From: Planctomycetaceae bacterium
Lineage (GTDB): Bacteria > Planctomycetota > Phycisphaerae > Phycisphaerales > SM1A02
DNA length: 11,186 bases
Assembly (NCBI GenBank): GCA_027488415.1
Contig: JAIYBS010000231.1
Coordinates: 1 to 11,186 of the forward strand
Direction: 5' to 3'
In this document: one piece after another, positions 1 through 5,646 of the stretch
How the letters are laid out: each line of letters starts with the position of its first letter
Numbering within the stretch: position 1 is the stretch's first letter
Made by a program: the position numbers and the translations under genes
The notes under the pieces: generated by a model
The model's input: only the letters and a program-made list of their open reading frames with translations
Database searches by the model: none
Told to the model about the DNA's origin: nothing

Positions 1-1156
1 CGGACGGAATCGTCCCGTCCTCAGGGTTCACGAGGCGTGCGAACACGAGCCGGCCGGCCGAGGTCTGCACCGTGTTCGTGACGACGACCTCTGCGGACGA
101 ACCCACGAGCGGCGCGCCGTGGTCCACCACGACCATGGTGCCGTCCTCGAGGAATCCGACACCTTGGTGGGGGGCCTCGCCGCGCTTCACGATCGCCAGG
201 CGCAGCTCCTGCCCGGCGGCCTGGCCCGAACGCAGCGCGCCGGCGAGCGCGTTGAGGTTGAGGCACGCGACGCCGTTGATCTGCGCGACCCGCTCGAGCC
301 CGCTGTCGGTGGTCACGATCCGGAAGCGGTCCGCCTTCGCCACCTCGACGAGCGCGCGATCGACGCTGCGGCCCTCGGCGCGGAGCTCCTCGATCTCGAG
401 GTCGACGTACGGGTTCGACTGCAGCCGCTGCAGCACCTCGAGGCCCCGTCGGCCGCGCTCCCGCTTCTGCCGGTCGTCGCTGTCCGCGAGCGCCTGGAGC
501 TCGTCGATCACGAACTGGGCCACGATGACGGGGGCGTCGACGATGCCCGTGCGCCCGAGGTCCTCGAAGCGGCCGTCGACGAGCACGGAGGTGTCGAGGA
601 GCAGCGGCCGTGCGCCGCGCACCTGGCGCGCGAACTCCACGTAGGGGATCACCAGCCGGAAGTCGTCGCGCGTCGTGAGCACGACGGAGATCGACAGGTA
701 GACGAGGATGATGCCGAGCATGACCTTGCCGAGGCCCAGGTACACCGCCGCCGACTCGCGGAGATCCCACGCGTCCGCGACGAGGTCGATCACGCTTCCC
801 ACGGCGACCGCGCCGACGAGGCCGAGCATGGTGCCGACGAAGATCGCGACGACCCACGCAAGGCGCTTGTTCGGCGTCAGCGCGTCGACCGTGATCACCA
901 GCAGGCCGAGCGCGACCGCCGCGATCAGCAGCCCCGCGACGGTGCTGAAGTCGAAGTCGAGCGCCCCGGTGCGGTTGCTCGCCACCGTGAGGACGACCAC
1001 CGAGATCATCACGATCACGAAGAGCGACCGGAGCACCGTCAGCAGGATCCGCTGCGCGCGGGCATCGTCCCTCGCGAGGCGGTTGCGGCGGCCCTGGGCC
1101 TCCGGGACCGGGGTGCCGGGCGGCAGGGCCGTGCGATCGTGGTGCTCGGATTCCAT
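1..1156 (-). CDS. yacL: YacL-like membrane protein with PIN and TRAM domains (3' end cut by window edge)
   Basis: Read from ATG at 1156 this frame stays open for 385 codons and runs off the left edge, so the C-terminus is missing. Residues about 37-60, 71-92, 99-122 and 138-160 are hydrophobic and look like four membrane helices. A PIN domain follows (about 184-305): it opens with LLLDTSVLVDGR and has candidate metal ligands D188, E219, D266 and D284 (TTDSGL). A TRAM-like beta-rich stretch, a predicted RNA-binding fold, spans about 317-377. This order (membrane anchor, PIN, TRAM) is that of Bacillus YacL, known as a membrane PIN/TRAM protein of poorly defined role. A membrane-tethered RNase is an inference. 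The start is supported by a -10-like TACACT 9 bases upstream. The gene diverges from the SRP RNA and dnaX. Confidence 0.88.
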   Translation of the reverse strand, partial: MESEHHDRTALPPGTPVPEAQGRRNRLARDDARAQRILLTVLRSLFVIVMISVVVLTVASNRTGALDFDFSTVAGLLIAAVALGLLVITVDALTPNKRLAWVVAIFVGTMLGLVGAVAVGSVIDLVADAWDLRESAAVYLGLGKVMLGIILVYLSISVVLTTRDDFRLVIPYVEFARQVRGARPLLLDTSVLVDGRFEDLGRTGIVDAPVIVAQFVIDELQALADSDDRQKRERGRRGLEVLQRLQSNPYVDLEIEELRAEGRSVDRALVEVAKADRFRIVTTDSGLERVAQINGVACLNLNALAGALRSGQAAGQELRLAIVKRGEAPHQGVGFLEDGTMVVVDHGAPLVGSSAEVVVTNTVQTSAGRLVFARLVNPEDGTIPS

Positions 1157-1165
1157 CCGGAATCG

Positions 1166-1171
1166 AGTGTA
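1166..1171 (-). promoter_or_regulatory. Putative -10 element of yacL (leaderless type)
   Basis: On the minus strand TACACT lies here and is followed by 9 bases (CGATTCCGG) and then the ATG at 1156. A -10 at this distance would start transcription about 2-3 bases before the ATG, giving a leaderless mRNA. No purine-rich ribosome binding site is visible and no good -35 is seen. The same spacing recurs before ilvE and mqnC, which is the main support. Confidence 0.45.
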
Positions 1172-1202
1172 TCGGCGCAGGAACGGCGGCCTCGGGGTGC
1201 GC

Positions 1203-1208
1203 TAGCAT
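1203..1208 (+). promoter_or_regulatory. Putative -10 element for the SRP RNA gene
   Basis: TAGCAT matches TATAAT at four of six positions. It would place the transcription start near 1214-1215, which is where the paired region of the SRP RNA begins. No convincing -35 is visible in this GC-rich stretch. The site lies about 30 bases from the divergent yacL -10 candidate, so the two promoters would sit back to back. Confidence 0.35.
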
Positions 1209-1212
1209 GGGA

Positions 1213-1349
1213 GACCTCGGCAGCGAGGAGGACGGCCGGGTCCCGTCGTCGGTTGGCCCGTGAACCTGGTCAGGGCTTGACCGCAGCAGCCATAAGCGGC
1301 GTCGGCCGAGCGCCGGTCCGCCTGGCCGTCCTCCCAGCTGCCGTGTTCA
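1213..1349 (+). ncRNA. ffs: Signal recognition particle RNA, small bacterial (4.5S) type
   Basis: This RNA binds Ffh and guides ribosomes making membrane or secreted proteins to FtsY. The conserved helix 8 core is visible: GGT at 1268-1270 pairs with GCC at 1289-1291, and the symmetric loop has CAGG (1271-1274) opposite AGCA (1285-1288), as in E. coli. Flanking helices support a long hairpin. 1249-1257 pairs with 1301-1309 (with G-U pairs). 1227-1240 pairs with 1321-1334 over 14 bases with one G-U pair. 1218-1224 pairs perfectly with 1337-1343. At about 137 nt it lacks room for an Alu domain. Its place directly before dnaX matches scr-dnaX in Bacillus subtilis. The ends are approximate. The apical loop is not the usual GGAA tetraloop (see findings). 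Confidence 0.87.
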
Positions 1350-1354
1350 TTTTT
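1337..1354 (+). terminator. Possible intrinsic terminator formed by the SRP RNA closing stem
   Basis: The 3' strand of the closing stem (1337-1343, extendable with mismatches to 1348) is followed by five T residues at 1350-1354, the only such run in this area. The stem and U-run could end the SRP transcript, perhaps with read-through into dnaX 27 bases further on. The short U-run and imperfect base of the stem keep this tentative. Confidence 0.3.
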
Positions 1355-1380
1355 GCGCGCACGCGCAGGACGAGGTCACC

Positions 1381-2628
1381 GTGGCAGCAACCACCAGGAA
1401 GAAGAAGGACGCCGAGCCCGCGGTCGAGGAGGCCCCGGCGAGCCTGATCCCCGGGCTCGAGCCCGCGGCGCCGAAGGCGTACACCGTGCTCGCGCGCCGC
1501 TACCGGTCGCGGACGTTCGACGAGGTCGTCGGGCAGGAGGCGATCTCGCGCACGCTGCAGAACGCGATCGCGCACGGCCGGACCGCGCACGCGTACCTGT
1601 TCTGCGGGACGCGCGGCGTCGGCAAGACGAGCATGGCGCGCATCTTCGCGCGCGCGCTGAACGCGAAGGGCCAGTCGCAGGCCGCCGAGATCGGCGACGC
1701 GATCATGCGGGGCGAGGACATCGACGTCGTCGAGATCGACGGCGCGTCGAACCGAGGCATCGACGACGCGCGCGACCTGATCGCCGGCGCCGGGATCGCG
1801 CCCGCGCGCAGCGCGTTCAAGATCTACATCATCGACGAAGTGCACATGCTGACGGTGCAGGCGTTCAACGCCCTCCTCAAGACGATGGAGGAGCCGCCGG
1901 CGCACGTCAAGTTCATCCTGTGCACCACCGAGCCGCACAAGGTGCCGGCGACGATCCAGAGCCGCTGCCAGCGCTTCGACTTCCGGAACATCCCCGCGAC
2001 GAAGATCGCCGGGCACCTGCGCGACGTGCTCGCGAAGGAGTCGATCGCCGCGGACGAGGCCGCCGTCATGCAGGTCGCGCGCCTCGCGAACGGCTCGATG
2101 CGCGACGGCCTGAGCCTCCTCGACCGCCTCGTCGCCGCGTCCGGCGACGGGCGCATCAGCGCGCAGCTGCTCTCCGAGGTGCTCGGCATGCCCGACGGCG
2201 CCGCGATCGCGGGCGTCGTCGGCGCGATCGGCTCGGGCGACGCGCGCGCCGCGCTCGAACGGGCCGCCGCGCTGCTCGAGGGCGGCACGAGCATCGAGCA
2301 GGCGCTCGAGCTCCTCGCCGACCGCTTCCGCACGCTGATGGTCGCCTCCGTGTGCGGCGAGTCGAGCGAGCTCCTCGAGCTCGCCGAGGAGGCGCGCCGC
2401 GAGGCGGTTCGCGACGCCGCGGCGTTCGAGCCGGCGACGCTGGCCCACATGATCGCAGTGGCCGATGCCGTGCTTCGCTCGGTGAAGCAGAGCGCCGTGC
2501 CGCGGACGATCTTCGACGCGGCGATCGTGCGGATGGCGCTCGCGGCGCAGTTCGCCCCGTCCTCGGCGCATGCCGACGGCCCGGGCGCGGGGGACTCCCC
2601 CGCAAAAAAATCGCTCCGCCCCGCGTGA
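1381..2628 (+). CDS. dnaX: DNA polymerase III clamp-loader subunit DnaX, zero-frame (gamma-like) product
   Basis: DnaX is the ATPase of the clamp loader that opens and loads the beta sliding clamp at the replication fork. The 415-residue product shows the RFC/AAA+ signatures: Walker A GTRGVGKT at 76-83, Walker B with DEVH at 152-155, and sensor 1 and arginine-finger region CTTEPHKVP...SRCQRFDF at 181-201. The lid and domain III follow to about residue 395. Start: GTG at 1381, preceded by GAGGT; about 30 Lys/Glu/Ala-rich residues come before the family's usual start. Oddities: the cysteine zinc module normally between Walker A and B (about 94-112) is absent, with no Cys left there. The zero frame stops just after domain III, 16 bases past an A7 run, so this is probably the gamma form of a frameshifted gene. 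It lies just downstream of the SRP RNA. Confidence 0.95.
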   Translation: MAATTRKKKDAEPAVEEAPASLIPGLEPAAPKAYTVLARRYRSRTFDEVVGQEAISRTLQNAIAHGRTAHAYLFCGTRGVGKTSMARIFARALNAKGQSQAAEIGDAIMRGEDIDVVEIDGASNRGIDDARDLIAGAGIAPARSAFKIYIIDEVHMLTVQAFNALLKTMEEPPAHVKFILCTTEPHKVPATIQSRCQRFDFRNIPATKIAGHLRDVLAKESIAADEAAVMQVARLANGSMRDGLSLLDRLVAASGDGRISAQLLSEVLGMPDGAAIAGVVGAIGSGDARAALERAAALLEGGTSIEQALELLADRFRTLMVASVCGESSELLELAEEARREAVRDAAAFEPATLAHMIAVADAVLRSVKQSAVPRTIFDAAIVRMALAAQFAPSSAHADGPGAGDSPAKKSLRPA

Positions 2629-3128
2629 CGGCGGCCGCTGCGACGGCCCACGCGCCGCCGCAGCAGGCTCCCGTCGACGTTGGGGCGCTCTGGAAGCGCA
2701 TCCTCGAGGTCGCGGAGGTATCGCCCCGCGACCAGGCGATGTTCGACTCGTTCGAGCCCGCGAGCTACGCGGACGGCGTGCTCGTCGTCCGCCGCACGCG
2801 CGGCGGCGGCGCCGCGGGCACCGCGATCCTCGAGATGCTGACCTCGGTCGCGTCGCGCGCCGCCGATCGGTCCGTGCGCATCCGCATCGACGCCGACGCG
2901 CCGGTGCGGCGGATCGAGGCGGTCGCCGCGCCCTCGGTCGCGCTTCCGGGCCGCGCCCCGAGCCTGCGCGACGACCCGGTGTCCAAGCACCCGCTTGTCA
3001 GCGAGGTCTCCGCGCTCTTCGACGCGACGATCGTGCGCATCGAGGCCGCGGGTACGCTGACTCCGTCGGACGCCGCGGCCGCCGCCGTCGGCACGGAGCC
3101 CGGAACCCACGGAGACGACGATGTTTGA
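1381..3128 (+). CDS. dnaX: DnaX full-length (tau-like) product made by -1 frameshift at 2604-2610
   Basis: Codons from 1381 to 2610 are read in frame (410 residues, ending Ala-Lys-Lys). Re-reading the last A then gives ATC and 171 further codons in the -1 frame, up to TGA at 3126-3128, for 582 residues. The -1 frame part has a Pro/Ala linker and then a folded-looking domain starting at VDVGALWKRILEVAE, with alternating hydrophobic strands such as GVLVVRR and SVRIRID. This resembles the C-terminal region of tau, which in E. coli contacts the polymerase alpha subunit and DnaB. The zero frame holds no such domain. The stop lies inside the ybaB start region, so the reading frame fills the gap exactly. 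Frameshifting to make gamma and tau is established for E. coli and Thermus dnaX; its use here is inferred from sequence. Confidence 0.85.
2587..2603 (+). promoter_or_regulatory. Perfect GC hairpin flush against the dnaX slippery run
   Basis: GCGGGGG (2587-2593), loop ACT (2594-2596) and CCCCCGC (2597-2603) form a perfect 7-bp stem ending one base before the A7 run. In nascent RNA this hairpin would sit just behind an A7 RNA-DNA hybrid, a layout known to help RNA polymerase slip. It could also act on elongating ribosomes. The structure is plain in the sequence; its role is inferred. Confidence 0.6.
2604..2610 (+). other. Slippery A7 heptamer for programmed -1 frameshifting in dnaX
   Basis: The zero-frame codons are GCA AAA AAA TCG, so the A7 run has the X-XXY-YYZ register of a -1 slippery heptamer (compare A-AAA-AAG in E. 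coli dnaX). AAA lysine codons stand out here, since other lysines in the gene, such as residues 7-9, use AAG. The zero-frame stop TGA follows at 2626-2628. A downstream stem is possible (2629-2635 with 2654-2660, 7 bp, 18-base loop), but it begins 18 bases after the run, farther than typical stimulators. Confidence 0.82.
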
Positions 3129-3477
3129 CAAGCTCAAGGACGCGGCCGGCGTCGCCGGCATGCTCAAGGACCTCCCGCGCATGCAGGCGCGCCTGGAGCA
3201 GGTGAAGGACGAGCTCGGTCGCCTCCAGTGCGTCGGCCACTCGAAGTGCAGGCACGTGCGGGCGGTCGTGAACGGCCGCATCGAGCTGGTGTCGGTGGAG
3301 ATCGACCCGTCGGTGCTCGCCCGCGGCGCGGAGGTCGGGCCCGTGCTCCAGGCCGCCACCGTCGACGCCGTCAACGGCGCGATCCATCACGCGCGCCGCG
3401 AGGCGGGCCAGCGCCTCGCCGACGCGGCGCGCGAGCTCGGCATCCCGGTGCCCGCGCAGCTCCTCCAGCAACTCTGA
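3121..3477 (+). CDS. ybaB: YbaB/EbfC family nucleoid-associated DNA-binding protein
   Basis: This 118-residue protein matches the small YbaB/EbfC family, dimeric DNA-binding proteins often encoded between dnaX and recR. It begins with a helix rich in Lys, Met and Gln (residues 1-36, MLKDLPRMQARLEQVKDEL). Next come the strand VRAVVNGRIELVSVEIDPS (46-64), which resembles the family's VxVxxNGxxEVxxVxIDP core, and a long C-terminal helix with AAVDAVN-like spacing (78-105). ATG at 3121 has GGAG at 3111-3114, six bases away. The start overlaps the tau stop by 8 bases, which suggests translational coupling to the frameshifted dnaX product. The usual Gly-rich turn before the core strand is replaced by CVGHSKCRH, with Cys37 and Cys43. 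recR follows after 4 bases. Confidence 0.9.
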   Translation: MFDKLKDAAGVAGMLKDLPRMQARLEQVKDELGRLQCVGHSKCRHVRAVVNGRIELVSVEIDPSVLARGAEVGPVLQAATVDAVNGAIHHARREAGQRLADAARELGIPVPAQLLQQL

Positions 3478-3481
3478 ACCC

Positions 3482-4120
3482 GTGGCCAGCGAGCGCCCCA
3501 CCTCCGCGTATCCCGAGTGCGTCGTCCGGCTCATCGAGGAGTTCGGCCGCCTGCCGGGGATCGGCCGCCGCAGCGCGGAGCGCCTGGCGTTCTTCGTCCT
3601 GAAGAGCCCGGAGCCCGAGGCGATGCGGCTCGCAACCGCGATCGCTGACGTGAAGCGCCGCATCCGGCACTGCTCGATCTGCTGGAACCTCACGGACTCC
3701 GACCCGTGCCCGATCTGCGCGAGCGCGGGGCGCGACGCGTCCACCGTGCTGGTCGTCGAGCAGCCGAAGGACCTCATCAGCCTCGAGCAGACGGGCATGT
3801 ACCGAGGCACCTACCACGTGCTGATGGGCCGCATCGACCCGCTCGAGGGCGTCGGCGCCGACAGCCTGACGCTGAAGGACCTCGTGCGGCGCGTGGAGCG
3901 TCCCGAGTCCAACGCGCGCGGCGTCGCGGTGCGCGAGGTGATCCTCGGCATGAACCCCGACATGGAGGGCGAGAGCACCGGCCTGCAGGTGGCGGCGGAG
4001 ATGTCGCGCCGCGGGATCAAGGTCACGCGCCTCGCGCGCGGGCTGCCCGCGGGCGGGCAGATCGAGTACGCGAGCAAGGCGGTCCTCGCCGACGCGATCG
4101 CCTGCAGGCAGGAGCTCTGA
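3482..4120 (+). CDS. recR: Recombination mediator RecR
   Basis: RecR acts with RecO (and RecF) to load RecA onto gapped DNA. At 212 residues it has the normal family size and all expected parts. These are a helix-hairpin-helix LPGIGRRSAERLAF at 24-37, a zinc finger with C64, C67, C76 and C79, a TOPRIM domain from about 88 (TVLVVEQPKD) through EVILGMNPDMEGEST at 152-166, and the C-terminal GLPAGGQIEYA at 187-197. It starts with GTG, 4 bases after the ybaB stop. No clear ribosome binding site is visible, so translation probably relies on coupling to ybaB. rpoN starts one base after its stop. Confidence 0.96.
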   Translation: MASERPTSAYPECVVRLIEEFGRLPGIGRRSAERLAFFVLKSPEPEAMRLATAIADVKRRIRHCSICWNLTDSDPCPICASAGRDASTVLVVEQPKDLISLEQTGMYRGTYHVLMGRIDPLEGVGADSLTLKDLVRRVERPESNARGVAVREVILGMNPDMEGESTGLQVAAEMSRRGIKVTRLARGLPAGGQIEYASKAVLADAIACRQEL

Positions 4121-4121
4121 C

Positions 4122-5606
4122 GTGCGGTTCGAGCACTCGCAGCGCCTCGCGACCGGGCAGCAGATGCGGATGGTGCCGCGCCTCATCCAGTCGATGGAGG
4201 TGCTGCAGATGCCGGCCGCCGCGCTGCAGGAGCGCATCGCGCAGGAGCTCGAGCGGAACGTCGCCCTCGAGGCGCGCGAGCCCGGCTTCGAGCTCGACCT
4301 CGTGCGCCCCGAGCACGAGCGGCCGATCGGCGAGCGCGACGAGACGGCCGAGGGCTTCGAGCGGCTCGGCGAGATGGAGCGCGCGTACGGCGAGCTGATG
4401 GACGCGGAGGGGCCGCGTCCGCGCCGCGGCGACGGCGAGCGCGACGCGAAGATGGACGCGATGGCGAACGCGCCGAGCCGCGGGGAGAACCTCGCCGAGC
4501 GGCTGATGCACGACTGGCGCCTCGCGGACGTCGCGCCCGAGCTCCGCGAGCCCGGCGACGCGATCATCGAGTCGCTCGACGCGGACGGGCTGCTCGACGT
4601 GCCGCTCGCGGAGGTCCGCTCGTCCCGCGGCGCGCAATGGCCGGACGAGCTCATGGAGCGTGCGCTCCGCGCCGTGCAGGTGTCGCTCGACCCGCCGGGG
4701 ATCGCGGCGCGCGACGTGCGCGAGAGCCTGCTGCTCCAGGTCGACGCGGCGCTCGCCGAGCGCGACGGCGTCGAGCTGCCGGCGCCGCTGCGGGCGGCGT
4801 TCGACGACGCCCGCGTGATCCTCGCGGGCCACTGGATGGACTTCCTCGAGAACCGCCTGCCGCGCATCGAGCAGCGCGCGCACCTGCCGATGGCGCGGAT
4901 CCTCGCCGCGCGCGACGCGCTGCGCAGGCTGCGGCTCTCGCCGGGCCGCGACCTCGTCGACGAGGGCGCGCAGCCGATCGTGCCGGACGTGGTGGTGGAG
5001 TACGACGCCGATCGCGATCGCTACGTGGCGGCGCTCGCCGACGGAAGCCTGCCGGTGCTGCGCGTGAGCCCCGACTACGAGCGCATGGCCCGCGACCGCT
5101 CGGTCGACGAGAAGACGCGCGAGTTCGTCGGCGCCAACGTCCGCAGCGCGGAGTGGCTGATCGAGGCGATCCACCATCGCAAGAACACGCTGCTGCGGGT
5201 CGCCGAGCAGGTGATCGCGCGGCAGCGCCCCTGGTTCGACGAGGGGCCCGAGGCGCTCCGCCGCCTCGAGATGTCGGAGGTCGCGGAGGCGGTCGGCGTG
5301 AGCGTCGGCACCGTGAGCCGCGCCGTGAGCGGCAAGTGGATGCAGACCCCCCGCGGCATGGTCGAGCTTCGCCGGTTCTTCTCCGGCGGCGTGGAGACCG
5401 AGGACGGGCAGGGCGCGAGCTGGGAGGCGGTCCGGCAGATGGTGAAGGACGTGGTCGAGGCCGAGGACCGCTCGGCGCCGCTCTCCGACGAGGCGATCGC
5501 CGGCCGCCTGAAGGAGCGGGGCGTGACCATCGCCCGGCGCACGGTGGTCAAGTACCGCGAGCAGCTGGGGATTCCCTCCGCCCGGCACCGCAAGAGCCAC
5601 GGCTGA
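4122..5606 (+). CDS. rpoN: RNA polymerase sigma-54 factor RpoN
   Basis: Sigma-54 directs RNA polymerase to -24/-12 promoters that need AAA+ activators. The 494 residues show region I (3-50), with the Gln- and Leu-rich QRLATGQQMRMVPRLIQSME activator-contact helix; an acidic region II (about 58-115); the core-binding domain (about 120-330); the block SAEWLIEAIHHRKNTLLRV (342-360); and an HTH at about 384-402. The C-terminal RpoN box ARRTVVKYRE at 471-480 differs from the consensus ARRTVAKYRE by one residue. The HTH reads SVGTVSR where many proteins have HESTVSR. GTG at 4122 lies one base after the recR stop, with GGAG at 4111-4114 inside recR, so the two are probably coupled. The start is fixed by region I beginning at once. 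No activator gene is in the window. Confidence 0.96.
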   Translation: MRFEHSQRLATGQQMRMVPRLIQSMEVLQMPAAALQERIAQELERNVALEAREPGFELDLVRPEHERPIGERDETAEGFERLGEMERAYGELMDAEGPRPRRGDGERDAKMDAMANAPSRGENLAERLMHDWRLADVAPELREPGDAIIESLDADGLLDVPLAEVRSSRGAQWPDELMERALRAVQVSLDPPGIAARDVRESLLLQVDAALAERDGVELPAPLRAAFDDARVILAGHWMDFLENRLPRIEQRAHLPMARILAARDALRRLRLSPGRDLVDEGAQPIVPDVVVEYDADRDRYVAALADGSLPVLRVSPDYERMARDRSVDEKTREFVGANVRSAEWLIEAIHHRKNTLLRVAEQVIARQRPWFDEGPEALRRLEMSEVAEAVGVSVGTVSRAVSGKWMQTPRGMVELRRFFSGGVETEDGQGASWEAVRQMVKDVVEAEDRSAPLSDEAIAGRLKERGVTIARRTVVKYREQLGIPSARHRKSHG

Positions 5607-5631
5607 GCGCGGGCCGCCGCGGGCACGGGGT

Positions 5632-5637
5632 TACACT
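5632..5637 (+). promoter_or_regulatory. Putative -10 element of ilvE (leaderless type)
   Basis: TACACT is followed by 9 bases (GCCGGACCC) and the ATG of ilvE at 5647. It lies in the 40-base gap after rpoN. No ribosome binding site is seen before the ATG, and no good -35 is visible. The spacing equals that before yacL and mqnC. Confidence 0.45.
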
Positions 5638-5646
5638 GCCGGACCC

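Noticed and set aside
119..1447. Plus-strand open frame opposite yacL that also covers the SRP RNA
   Set aside because: Its translation is low-complexity and charged, while the minus strand encodes PIN and TRAM motifs and the 3' part is the SRP RNA.
1270..2571. Long open frames antisense to dnaX (and similar ones opposite rpoN, ilvE and recR)
   Set aside because: They have Arg/Ala/His-rich composition with no domain, and lie opposite genes with clear motifs; long spurious frames are expected at this GC content.
2587..2610. The GC hairpin with a homopolymer run as an intrinsic terminator
   Set aside because: On the plus strand the run is A, not U. On the minus strand the U-run comes before the hairpin, so neither orientation is a terminator.
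2604..2610. Reading the A7 run with a +1 shift
   Set aside because: The +1 frame after the run gives an Arg/Ala-rich translation with no resemblance to DnaX; only the -1 frame does.
1381..3128. dnaX as a pseudogene broken by a frameshift
   Set aside because: The shift site is an exact slippery heptamer at the place where gamma/tau frameshifting is known, and both frames look intact and under coding constraint.
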